From Mauremys mutica (taxonomy: Eukaryota > Chordata > Testudines > Geoemydidae): a stretch of 64,000 nt of DNA. A program made the position numbers and the translations under genes. The notes under the pieces are model-generated. The model was not told the origin of the DNA, did no database searches, and worked only from the letters and a program-made list of their open reading frames with translations. Every line of letters starts with the position of its first letter. The stretch's first letter is position 1. The DNA lies in the NCBI RefSeq assembly GCF_020497125.1, contig NC_059075.1:67599321-67663320 (forward strand), in the 5' to 3' direction. This document shows, one piece after another, positions 36,228 to 45,206 of this stretch.

Positions 36228-37170
36228 TGTGGTGGGGTGACTCACTGGTGTGGCGCCTCCTGCTGGTTGTGTAGGGAATCAGCTCTTTCAGTGCAGAGCA
36301 CCCTCTGCAGGCCAGTGTCTTGCCTGTCACTGGCCCCTGTGTCTCCCCCAGACCCCAGTGCCCCTCTACATCAGGGTTCTGCCCCCAGCAGCAATCCACG
36401 ATCTGGGTCTCCACCCAGGGGAACCCCAAACCTTCTATCCCCACCTTGACTCAGTGGCTACTGCCAGTCACCATCTAGCCCTCGCTCCCTAGGGCAGACT
36501 GCAGTCTATAAACCACGCATTGGCAAGGGGGGTTGGACCAGTTGCCATTGCCGACCTCTGGGCTGCCCCTCTGCAGCCCCAGTACCCTTTGTGGGCCCTT
36601 AACTAGGCCTGAAGCCTGGGGTTTTGCTAGACTGGAGCTCCCCAGCTCTTTCTGCTCTTCCTCAGCACTGCTCCACCTCAGGTACCCTGCTCAGCTCCCA
36701 GGCAGCCAGGTCCTTCTCTCTCAAAGGCGGGCTAGAGAGAGTCTCCTAGCTTCTGGCCCGCAGCCCTCTTATAAGGGCTAGCTGGGCCCTGATTGAGCTG
36801 GCCACAGCTGTGGCTGCTTTCCCAATCAGCCCAGCTTTTCCCCTGCCACAACCAGGGCTGGCTCCAGCTTTTTTGCCACCCCCAAGTGGCAAAGGAAAAA
36901 AATAAAATAAAATAAAGCCGCGATTGGTGGCACTTTGGCGGCAGCTCAACCACATCACTTCATTCTTCGGCGGCGGGTCCTTCGCTCCGAGAGGGACTGA
37001 GGGACCTGCTGCCGAATTGCCGCCAAAGACCCAGATGTGCCGCCCCTTTCCATTGGCCGCCCCAAGCACCTGCTTCGTTCGCTGGTGCCTGGAGCCGGCC
37101 CTGGCCGCAGCCCTCTCCCAGGGCTGCTTTAAGCCCTTCAGGGCAGGAACAGGGTGACCACCCTGCTACA
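36228..37170 (-). mobile_element. Solo LTR, split by a hAT MITE
   Basis: The element runs TGTGGTGGGGTGACTCACTG to ...CCACCCTGCTACA, with the 5-bp direct repeat CTCCC on both sides (36223-36227 and 37171-37175). TG...CA ends and a 5-bp duplication are retroviral LTR hallmarks. On the - strand a TATA-like CCCTTATAAGAGGG lies near 36770, so the sense strand is taken as minus. A MITE at 36853-37103 interrupts it; without it the LTR is about 680 bp. No internal retroviral sequence remains, so it is a recombination product. Confidence 0.8.
36853..37103. mobile_element. hAT MITE (CAGGGGCGGCTCCAG family), inside the solo LTR
   Basis: The ends CAGGGCTGGCTCCAGC and (- strand) CAGGGCCGGCTCCAGG are inverted repeats. 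Flanks GCCACAAC (36845-36852) and GCCGCAGC (37104-37111) agree at 6 of 8. It belongs to the same family as the copies at 49917-50191, 50437-50694 and 56362-56634. Confidence 0.8.
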
Positions 37171-37175
37171 CTCCC

Positions 37176-37703
37176 TCCCCCACAAAACAGTCAGCCTGAC
37201 AAGGTGTTTAAGGCAAAAGAGGGAAACAACTTTACTCTAGTCGCAAGCTTACACAGAAATCCTTCAGCACTGAGTTGACAATGAGAAACTTATGTCACAG
37301 GGCTCCCTCTCACAACTAAGTGCCTTGCTCATACAGCCTGAAGCCCCCCCTCCAGTTCCCTTTGGCTCCCCAATGGATCGTTCTAGCCAGTACTTCAATG
37401 GGGACGTACACAGGGCAGCACCAGAAATGCTTCCGGCTACTCATTCTTGGGATTGTAGTTTATCTGGGCACCAGCCTCTCTTATCTTGTGTGTACATGAC
37501 TCCTGTGCCCCATCTCTCTCCACTGTCCTCTTGCAGATAGTACTTATGTGAAGCATCAGTCCTCAGCCTGTTTGAAATGAGATTCATGACAGCAGCTGCA
37601 GCTCAGGCCCGGAACATGCTCCTGCAAGGCAGCTTTTTAAAGGACCCTCAAAATTCCAAAAGTCCCCACTTGAGTTTTTCTAAACTAGAAATAAGGGCCT
37701 GTC
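37176..37703. other. Gene-free stretch between solo LTR and Harbinger element
   Basis: No exon or repeat recognised. Confidence 0.4.
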
Positions 37704-38083
37704 TTAGGCCTTGTCTACACTACAAGACTATTTCGAATCTACTTAAGTCGAATTTGTGGATTCGACCTTATGAAGTCGAATTTGTGTATCCACACTAAAT
37801 ACACTAATTCGAATTTCTGAGTCCACAGTAACGGGGCTGGCGTCGACTTTGGAAGCGGTGCACTGTGGGAAGCTATCCCACAGTTCCCGCAGTCCCCGCT
37901 GCCCATTGGAATGCTGGGTAGAGCTCCCAATGCCTCCTGGGGGAAAAATGTGTCGAGGGTGCTTTTGGGTAACTGTTGTCATTGAACCGTCAATCATGCC
38001 CTCCCTCCCTGAAAGCTCCGGCGGGAAATCTGTTCGCGCCCTTCTCTTGTCGGTTACAGCGTGGACGCCACAGCACTGCGAGC

Positions 38084-39367
38084 ATGGAGCCCGCTGCGAT
38101 CATCGCTGCACTTATGGCCGTTGTCAACTCCTCGCACCTTATCGTCCACCTCTTCCACAGTCAGCTGCTGAGAAATCGGGCGAGGAGGCTCCGGCAGCGC
38201 GGTGAGGACAGGAATTCACAGAGTGGCGCAGACCTCTCACAAAGCAGGGTACGCCGCGCCGTGGAGATCATGGTGGCAATGGGTCAAGTTCATGGTGTGG
38301 AACGGCGATTCTGGGCCCGGGAAACAAGCACGGACTGGTGGGACCGCATAGTGCTGCAGGTCTGGGATGAATCACAGTGGCTGCGAAACTTCAGGATGCG
38401 TAAGGGCACTTTCCTTGAACTCTGTGACTTGCTGTCCCCTGCCCTGAAGCGCCAGGACACCCGGATGCGAGCAGCCCTGAGTGTGCAGAAGCGAGTGGCC
38501 ATAGCCCTCTGGAAACTTGCAACGCCAGACAGCTACCGGTCAGTAGCGAACCACTTTGGCGTGGGCAAATCTACCGTGGGGGTTGCTGTGATTGAAGTAG
38601 CCCAGGCAATCATTGAGCAACTTCTCTCAAAGGTAGTGACTCTCGGAAACGTCCAGGACATCATAGATGGCTTCGCCGCGATGGGATTCCCAAACTGCGG
38701 TGGGGCTATAGATGGGACTCACATCCCTATCCTGGCACCAGCCCACCAGGCCAGCGAGTACATTAACCGAAAGGGCTACTTTTCAATGGTGCTGCAAGCA
38801 CTGGTAGACCATAGGGGATGTTTTACCAACATTTTCGTTGGGTGGGCGGGCAAGGTTCATGACGCGCGTGTGTTCAGGAACTCTGGTCTGTTTAAACGCC
38901 TCCAGACAGGTACTTTCTTCCCGGACCACAAAATAACGGTTGGGGATGTGCAGATGCCTACAGTGATCCTCGGGGACCCAGCCTACCCGCTAATGCCCTG
39001 GCTCATGAAGCCCTATACAGGCGCCTTGGACAGAGAGAAGGAACTCTTCAACTACCGGTTGAGCAAGTGCAGAATGGTGGTGGAGTGTGCTTTCGGACAT
39101 CTCAAGGGGAGATGGCGGAGCTTACTGACTCGCTCGGACATCAGCGAAAAGAATATCCCCGTAGTTATTGCTGCTTGCTGTGTGCTACACAATCTCTGTG
39201 AGATCAAGGGCGAGACCTTTTTGTCCGGATGGGAGGTTGAGGCAAATCGCCTGGCTGCAGTTTACGCTCAGCCGGACACCCGTGCCGAGAGAATATCCCA
39301 GCGGGAAGCGCTGTGTATCCGGGAGGCTTTGAAAGCAAGTTTCCTCGGAGAGCAGGGTAACCTATGA
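38084..39367 (+). CDS. Harbinger DDE transposase (HARBI1-like), intact
   Basis: A 427-aa nuclease-type transposase of the PIF/Harbinger (DDE_Tnp_4) family, which cuts the element out and inserts it at TWA sites. The first ATG in the open frame is at 38084; the frame is open further upstream but lacks an ATG. Visible features: a helix-turn-helix-like region at residues ~133-172 (SVQKRVAIALWKLATPDSYR, then SVANHFGVGKSTV); catalytic D210 in GGAIDGTHIPI; D260 in GKVHDARVF; D298 in LGDPAYPL; and E334 in VVECAFGHLKGRWRSL. No stop or frameshift interrupts it and the length matches the family. An AATAAA signal lies at 39512-39517. It would need its Myb-like partner for nuclear import and DNA binding, as known for Harbinger systems. 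Intactness suggests a recently active copy. Confidence 0.93.
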   Translation: MEPAAIIAALMAVVNSSHLIVHLFHSQLLRNRARRLRQRGEDRNSQSGADLSQSRVRRAVEIMVAMGQVHGVERRFWARETSTDWWDRIVLQVWDESQWLRNFRMRKGTFLELCDLLSPALKRQDTRMRAALSVQKRVAIALWKLATPDSYRSVANHFGVGKSTVGVAVIEVAQAIIEQLLSKVVTLGNVQDIIDGFAAMGFPNCGGAIDGTHIPILAPAHQASEYINRKGYFSMVLQALVDHRGCFTNIFVGWAGKVHDARVFRNSGLFKRLQTGTFFPDHKITVGDVQMPTVILGDPAYPLMPWLMKPYTGALDREKELFNYRLSKCRMVVECAFGHLKGRWRSLLTRSDISEKNIPVVIAACCVLHNLCEIKGETFLSGWEVEANRLAAVYAQPDTRAERISQREALCIREALKASFLGEQGNL

Positions 39368-40280
39368 CTCTCCACTTGCTTTCAAGAGAAACTGACCCTG
39401 GGCCTGTGTCTGTATGTGTCGATTTCGATCTGCGGTTACATACCCCGTTCTCCAAGTTTCCCCCACTTCCAAAGCACGTTTTAAAGCAAATTAATTGTAA
39501 CACTCATTATTAATAAATCTTTGTTTTACTTTGCATTTCTGTTCAGGTGTTGAAACATGGACGCATACTGTGCTGGGCACGGTGTGCACTGATGTACAGA
39601 CCGCTTGTTCCATAGAGGAATGACATCCTCCTGCTCCTACATAGGTCTCTGGGGTGGGGGACGGTTGCAAGTGGTTGTGTATGAAAGGGAGGGATTGCAG
39701 GAAGGGGTGGGTTTGCAGGAAGGGGCGAGTGGTGCCTTCTTTGGATAGGGGTTTGGATGACGGCAGTGGGCTGCGGGTTTGGGTGTAGGAAGGGGTGAGG
39801 GGGAAGGGTGAGTATCTGTCCGTGGATGAGGGCTCTTGTTGGGGCTCAGGGCAGCGGAGAGGCTCGTTGCTACGGTGGAAGTGCATGGTAAGGGCAGCGT
39901 GCCTTAACATTAAGGGGGTGGCAGGCGCTAGGACCCTGGACAAGCATACACATCACAGAATGACCCGGGGCAGCATACACCACACAGAGTGACCCTGGTG
40001 CCTACTGACTGCAGTGTGTGTGTGCCCTGCAGTTGATCATGCCCCCAAGTCTGTACCCTGGTAATGTAGGCTATATCGTGAAATTATAAATCCCCTCCCC
40101 CCCCATACACAAAGAAATCCTCTGACACGAAAGACGTGACCGAAACAGTGAATAACAGCAAACAGCTTTTAATAATCTAATACACACTGGGGGGATGAAA
40201 CTTGGATTTGGGACTGGGTGAGCCTGTAAGGGAAGCACTTCTACAAATGTATAGCGTGAGAGGTGTGTGGTACATTAGCG
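39368..40280. other. Harbinger central spacer with convergent poly(A) signals
   Basis: Between the two convergent genes. AATAAA at 39512-39517 serves the + strand transposase. On the - strand ATTAAA at 40173-40168 lies about 110 bp past the Myb stop. No other coding sequence recognised. Confidence 0.6.
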
Positions 40281-40711
40281 CTATGCAGTGGTGCAGTGAC
40301 AGTTCTCACGGCCCCTACCGCCCCTCCGTCTTGTACTTTTGGGTGAGGGGGGGGCAGGACTTCTTGGCGGGGGAGGGCGGTTGCAGATACACTGCAGGGG
40401 GGCTCTGTCCTCCTGCCTGCGGTCCTGCAGAACATCAACAAGGCGCCGGAGCGTGTCCGTTTGCTCCCTCATTAGCCCAAGCAGCATTTGAGTCGCCTGC
40501 TGGTCTTCCTGCCGCCACCTGTCCTCCCGTTCGATGTGTGTGCGATGCTGTTGACATAGGGTCTCCCTCCACTGTCTCTGCTCTGCCGCCTCGGCTCTGG
40601 AGCAAGCCATCAGTTCCGCGAACATCTCGTCCCTAGTCTTTTTCTTTCACCGCCTAATCTGCGCCAGCCTCTGCGAGGGGGATGCCGGGGCAGTCCGGGA
40701 AAGAGCCGAAG
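40281..40711 (-). pseudogene. Harbinger Myb/SANT-like gene, exon 2 (one stop codon)
   Basis: C-terminal exon of the transposon's DNA-binding partner. On the - strand the acceptor CCTATCACACAG|CTTCGG (AG at 40713-40712) joins in phase with exon 1: exon 1 ends with G and exon 2 starts CT, restoring an alanine codon. The reading continues through SPSQRLAQIRR, a stop (TGA at 40649-40647), then KKKTRDEMFAELM and a charged coiled-coil-like helix ending near RRGGRGRENCHCTTA. The TGA sits where family members have arginine and is a simple CGA-to-TGA CpG change. The exon is otherwise open, so this copy probably gives a truncated protein lacking the C-terminal helix. Confidence 0.8.
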
Positions 40712-41167
40712 CTGTGTGATAGGAAAAGTAACTGATTTCCTTGAACAGATACATGTTTGCGAACAGTGAACACAGTCTAGTCAGTTTCTCTGAACAAGAC
40801 CATACAGGGCAACAAGTCTCACGAGATCTCAGGACAAGTTCGAGATTTCGGAATACGCTCTCATTGGCTGCGGCATTGCACAGGAGAGCGGACAAGTGGG
40901 GAGAGACAGCTGAATCCGTCTAGCAGACAGTCCTGGTAAGCCTTACAGTACATTCTGCTTATCAGTTAATGGATAGCTGTGCCCTCCCGCTAAAGGCAAT
41001 CTGGAAATCAGACCCTTTTCCAGCCACTCCCGCCAGTGCACGGGAAAGATAAATGTATGCTTTTCCTATGTGGCCTACAACACGTGGCTGTTAAGCGAGG
41101 GTCATTGTTATGCAAAGTAAAAGTCAACCATTCACAACAGTAACAATACACTAATTGCCCTAATTAG

Positions 41168-41470
41168 ATGCAGCATTTAATGAACGAGATCACCCTGATG
41201 CGGGTCCCTCGGAGTCACAAAGAGCGGATGCTAAGGGAAGCCCTGCAGAGACCAGGACCATATGCGGCCATGCTTGTGGAGGCGATGATTCCCATGTACA
41301 TAAGGATGTCCTGGCGCGGAAGAGTGTGCTTCCATGGAGCACCCAACAAGGCACCTCTCCCCAGGAACCTCCTGCGGAGGCTTTTCGAGGACCTAAATGA
41401 GACCTTTGTTGAATTGTCCCTGGAGGATTATTGTTCAATCCCTATATGTGTGGACCTACTTTTCATATAG
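41168..41470 (+). CDS. Unrecognised 100-aa frame inside the Harbinger element
   Basis: An ATG-initiated 100-codon frame lies on the + strand, within the intron of the oppositely oriented Myb gene. It looks protein-like: an N-terminal basic, amphipathic segment (HLMNEITLMRVPRSHKERML), a methionine-rich middle (MLVEAMIPMYIRM) and an acidic C-terminal part (LRRLFEDLNETFVELSLEDY). I do not recognise a family. It could be a third transposon gene, an exon of a longer transcript, or a chance frame. It ends 56 bp before the 99-bp duplication. Confidence 0.3.
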   Translation: MQHLMNEITLMRVPRSHKERMLREALQRPGPYAAMLVEAMIPMYIRMSWRGRVCFHGAPNKAPLPRNLLRRLFEDLNETFVELSLEDYCSIPICVDLLFI

Positions 41471-41526
41471 CTTTTCATTGAAAATTTTATATATAGTATT
41501 TCTATTTTTTTATACCTGTTTTATAA

Positions 41527-41625
41527 AAAATAAATGTTTACATGTTTATAGCACTTACCGCCTGATCCTTCCCCTGATTCAGAGTCCGGGTTAACGGCCG
41601 GGGAGGGTTGGTAGGGGATCTCTGT
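41527..41625. repeat. 99-bp direct duplication, left copy
   Basis: Identical by eye to 46007-46105. It begins AAAATAAATGTTTACATG and ends GGTAGGGGATCTCTGT. It contains the last ~67 bp of Myb exon 1 and its splice donor (GGTAAGT on the - strand, + strand ACTTACC). The ERV 5' LTR starts at the next base. Confidence 0.95.
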
Positions 41626-42443
41626 TGTAGGGATATTAAAGAAGGTTTATATTAGACATGGTTTATATGAAAAATGACTTATTGTTAATTGATGCCTCAT
41701 AACTAAAGGTTTATGTTAAAAGTAAATTTGTGATTCTAACCTGCAAGCCACCAGCTGTGTCTGTGTGAAGCCTGCTCAAAGAAATACTTTGTATAAAACT
41801 TGTTAAACATTAATTAACTCTAAGTAAGCCAAAACAGAGAAATAGATGTGATTAAGATAGAGAATGTATGTGACTGAATGGTTAGGGAGTTACCAGTCTG
41901 AAGAATTCAGTGTTGGCTGAAGAAGGTGTCAAGTGGGATCAACCAGATGACCCACCACACCTCAAAGGAAGGAAAAACAAGCATCTGACAGAATGGAGCC
42001 AGCCATCTGCTGATTGATTTAGCAACAGCAGAATGAGGCAACTCCTATGAACTAACATAGGGAAAAATCCCTATAAAACTGGACTCTAAAGAATAAGGAC
42101 TTTGAGTCTATGGTTCTGATACCAACCTCCAGGAGCATCAGATGCATCTGACACAGACTCGGCTCCATCCTCATGACCAAGATACCTGGCCAGTAACTTG
42201 GCATGAGCAACATCTAGGCTGGTAACTATAACATCTATACAGAACCTGAATGAATGATTGTGTGAATGAATATGTGTGTGTGTGTGTGTCTGTGTCTGTG
42301 TGTGTGTATAAGGAATAAGTAGTAATGGAAACAAGTAGGAAAACATTGTCTTTTGTTTTGTTATGGTATTTACAATAAATGTGGCATCTTTGCCTTATCC
42401 CTCTTAATAAGATCCTGCTGGTTTTTATTATATTGGTACAACA
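41626..42443 (+). repeat. ERV 5' LTR (818 bp)
   Basis: Starts TGTAGGGATATTAAAGAAGG and ends TATTGGTACAACA, so it has TG...CA ends. A TATA-like CCCTATAAAACTGGAC lies near 42070 and AATAAA near 42375. A TG microsatellite lies at about 42272-42308. A 5' LTR with intact promoter elements could drive transcription rightwards into the ERV. Confidence 0.93.
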
Positions 42444-42446
42444 TTT

Positions 42447-42470
42447 TGGTGGAGAATAGCGAAAGGGGGA
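42447..42470 (+). other. ERV primer-binding-site region
   Basis: TGGTGGAGAATAGCG begins 4 bases after the LTR end. The leading TGG is what pairs with the CCA end of the primer tRNA. I cannot assign the tRNA with confidence. A copy of a polypurine-like string (GAAAGGGGGATTATG) lies immediately downstream at 42461-42475, similar to the true tract before the 3' LTR. Confidence 0.55.
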
Positions 42471-42544
42471 TTATGGTATTTTTGCCTCACTTATTGTAAA
42501 CCAATCTGTGTGCACACAACCGGCTCTAGAGCACGGTTCTATTC

Positions 42545-42885
42545 TTGGTTAACCAAAACTGCTGGCCCCCGTGTGGGTAGCAGGAAAATAAAGAGCTCAT
42601 AAAATTATTGACAAAACCTGCTGGCCCCCGGGTGGGTAGTAGGAAAAGATTGTTAACAAAACCTGCTGGCCCCCGGGTGGGTAGTAGGAAAAGAAAATAT
42701 TGTTAACAAAAACTGCTGGCCCCCGGGTGGGTAGTAGGAAAAGTAAAATTGTTAACAAAAACTGCTGGCCCCCGGGTGGGTAGTAGGAAAAGTAAAATTG
42801 TTAACAAAAACTGCTGGCCCCCGGGTGGGTAGTAGGAAAATTGTTAACTAAATCTGTTGGCCTCCGTGAAGGTAGCAGAAAAAGA
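42545..42885 (+). repeat. ERV leader tandem repeat, ~49-bp unit, 7 copies
   Basis: The phrase GCTGGCCCCCGGGTGGGTAG recurs with starts at about 42561, 42620, 42665, 42715, 42764 and 42813, plus a diverged copy at 42856; spacing 43-59 bp. Spacers read AGGAAAAGTAAAATTGTTAAC or similar. The array lies between the primer site and the gag-like ATG, the usual place of packaging and translation-control structures. An AT microsatellite follows at about 42886-42902. Confidence 0.9.
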
Positions 42886-42961
42886 AATATATATATATAT
42901 ATCAGGAGCAACAAGAGGGTCCCAGGGACCAGACAGTGCTGCTCGCTAAACAAAATTTAAA

Positions 42962-43396
42962 ATGTTTAAGAAAAGGCAAGGGAAAACAGTCCCAGAGGAA
43001 GAAATGAAGTCAAAAGTAGCTTCTACCTCACCTTTTATTAAAGAGATAACGCCTTTTCAGAAAATTCTCCAAAGATATGGGCACAGTCCTTGGACTGAAC
43101 AAGCCCTTGCAGATATCTGCACCATTTTGGACCTAGAGGATAGATTGGCCCAATGTATCCTCATATGCAAACCCCCAAATGCAGTAAACAGAGATGCTGC
43201 AGGAATCTGGCTGCTGTGGGAGGCTTGTAATGACAGCTACCTCCACCTAGCAGCCTGTAAAAAGGAGAAAATATCTCTAAAAGAAAAACTATCCCAATTG
43301 GAAAAAGGGGTAGAAAATTGGAAAGTAATGGCACATTGGGAAAAAGAGGCTTGGGACCCCCGAAAAACATGGGAAGAAAATAAACAACCATTGTAA
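42962..43396 (+). CDS. ERV gag-like open frame, 144 aa
   Basis: First ATG after the leader repeats. The 144-codon frame starts MFKKRQGKTV and has a compact helical part (FQKILQRYGHSPW ... ALADICTILDLEDRL) and a charged coiled-coil C-terminus (KKEKISLKEKLSQLEKGVEN). Position argues for a Gag N-terminal (matrix-like) piece. I do not recognise the family by sequence and it has no zinc knuckle or major homology region. Past the stop, related coiled-coil coding seems to continue in broken frames (about 43505-43645), so it is probably a truncated Gag. It could still be a short functional accessory protein. Confidence 0.5.
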   Translation: MFKKRQGKTVPEEEMKSKVASTSPFIKEITPFQKILQRYGHSPWTEQALADICTILDLEDRLAQCILICKPPNAVNRDAAGIWLLWEACNDSYLHLAACKKEKISLKEKLSQLEKGVENWKVMAHWEKEAWDPRKTWEENKQPL

Positions 43397-44884
43397 GCTG
43401 CTCTTTTAGGAATTAAGGGTTATAGTGCTTAATATTTATCAGTTTGGTTTTTATTGTTGTTGTGGTTGGTTGTTGTTCACAACTGTTGGGAAAATGTAAA
43501 AAAAAAAAAACTGCATCAAGATTTACAAGCCTCTGCTGCAAAAGCAGAGAAATAAAAATGTATGTAGTACTCAAACCCAGTTAGATGCCCTTAAGGTTGG
43601 GTACAGAGAGTTAAAACAGCACTCTCAAATCCTACAACAGCAGTAACATCAGAAGAAGGAACATTTGAAACCCCAGAAGGGGCAGGTTTTTGGGACCTCT
43701 CTGGAGAGTGGGAAGGGGAATATTTGGGTAGATTCCTCCTCCCAGGGCCAGAATGCCATTGCAACAGTAACAACAGTGCCTGCTTCTGCCTCAGACCTCC
43801 AGAATGCCATGGCAAAGTGGCTGGAAATTTTAAAGTATATTTTTTTTTTTTGCACCACGTAATTAGCATTTGTGCAGCCCCAAGTACCAAATACACTGTG
43901 GCAGAAACTAAGCAGGGTCTGCCATGAGGAAGCACTGTGCTAATTTATTTCTAAGTTTCTATTTTTCAGGCTCTAAAACCAAAACATCAGAAGAGCTGGT
44001 ACCAGCTGAAGAGTTATAAAATACCATGGTTATAGTGTCGCGACAAAGTCTGTGTTCAGTGTTCTGTGTTGCATGTTCTCTGTTGCATGTTCTGTGTCTG
44101 TCTCTAGTGGTGTCCTGTGCTAGCATTGGGTCCAAAAAAAAAAAAAATACTACACTAGACAGAGCAAATGTCTTTTCCTCTCTCTACTTCCCCCATGTCC
44201 ATCCAACTTATCAATCACCACTTGTGTCCAAAAAACTTTGGTCCCCAGTGCATCAGGTTTATTTTTTGTTAGGTTTTATTAATACATTTGTATTGTTAGT
44301 TACATTTGCTTGTATTGTTAATTCCACACTTTTCTCTATACACTCTGGTTCTACTTCCCCAAGTCCTAAAAGGTAGTTCTTGGGTCCCCATAACCTGTAA
44401 GACCTTGACCCATAATTGCAGGGCCCCATCTTTCAGGTCCCCAAAAACCTCTTAAGTACAACTGTTAAAAATAGGGAATTCTGCAACATTTTAGCAAATA
44501 AATGTTAGTTTAAGTCCAAATCAGCTTAACCTTGCATGACAACTATAGTCCTCCAACAAAATCTTATTTGTTGTGTGTGCTTAAGAAGGTCCTGACCTCA
44601 GTAACTTTTATTGTTTAATGGCTATTGCAGCATCAAACTTGGGCCTCATCTTATGTAACAATGTACCCAATTATTGTAATGGTTATGGTTTTATTGTATT
44701 CCCAATTATAATAACTATAATTGTTTGGATTTGTGTTTAGGTTATATCTGGTGTTTAGTCAATTGTAATGGTTTTAGTTATATTCACTTGGTTATAATTG
44801 TTTGGTTTGTTTACAACAAATCACCTGTGCCCTACCATGACAACAACGACTGTAATAATCATAGATCAAGGGGCAGAGTGTTAG
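43397..44884 (+). other. ERV interior, decayed, no pol recognised
   Basis: All three + frames carry stops. A frame at 44026-44376 (start codon GTG or internal) has two hydrophobic stretches and N-linked glycosylation motifs, so it may be a remnant of an envelope surface region. That is weak. No YXDD, DSG or integrase zinc-finger pattern was found. Confidence 0.45.
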
Positions 44885-45163
44885 CAGCCCCCAGTAGATA
44901 AATGTAAATGCAATGTCAGTACTGTTTTTACTAAACAAATAACTTATTACTGGTATAATATATTCTTTGGATGGTCCCCAACCGCTACTGGCATCTTATC
45001 AGTAATGCTACATCCCTTGATAGTTGTCTTAGTATCAAATTGTATTTGTATTATTGAAATGTTTAGCATGTGCTTTTGGATAAAAACAATGTACAATAGA
45101 TTGAAATCACAAACCCATGTTGCCTCACAGTACCTTCTTTTAAACAGGTTACATAGAAAGTGA
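44885..45163 (+). pseudogene. ERV envelope transmembrane tail remnant
   Basis: A 92-codon open frame without an ATG runs from after a TAG (44882-44884) to TGA at 45161-45163. It encodes a short cysteine-containing ectodomain stub, a long hydrophobic membrane-span-like stretch (~codons 32-60) and a basic cytoplasmic tail. It ends 43 bp before the 3' LTR, where env normally ends. The fusion and receptor-binding parts are absent, so it cannot act as an envelope. Confidence 0.55.
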
Positions 45164-45206
45164 CACTAACGAGTATATGTATATCGTAGTGTCAAAAGGG
45201 GGATTA

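Noticed and set aside
37976..38083. N-terminal extension of the transposase upstream of the ATG
   Set aside because: Begins at TTG; the first ATG (38084) gives the normal family length.
42545..42885. Evenly spaced repeats considered as a CRISPR array
   Set aside because: Vertebrate context, degenerate AT spacers of similar sequence, and position in a retroviral leader; a tandem repeat, not CRISPR.
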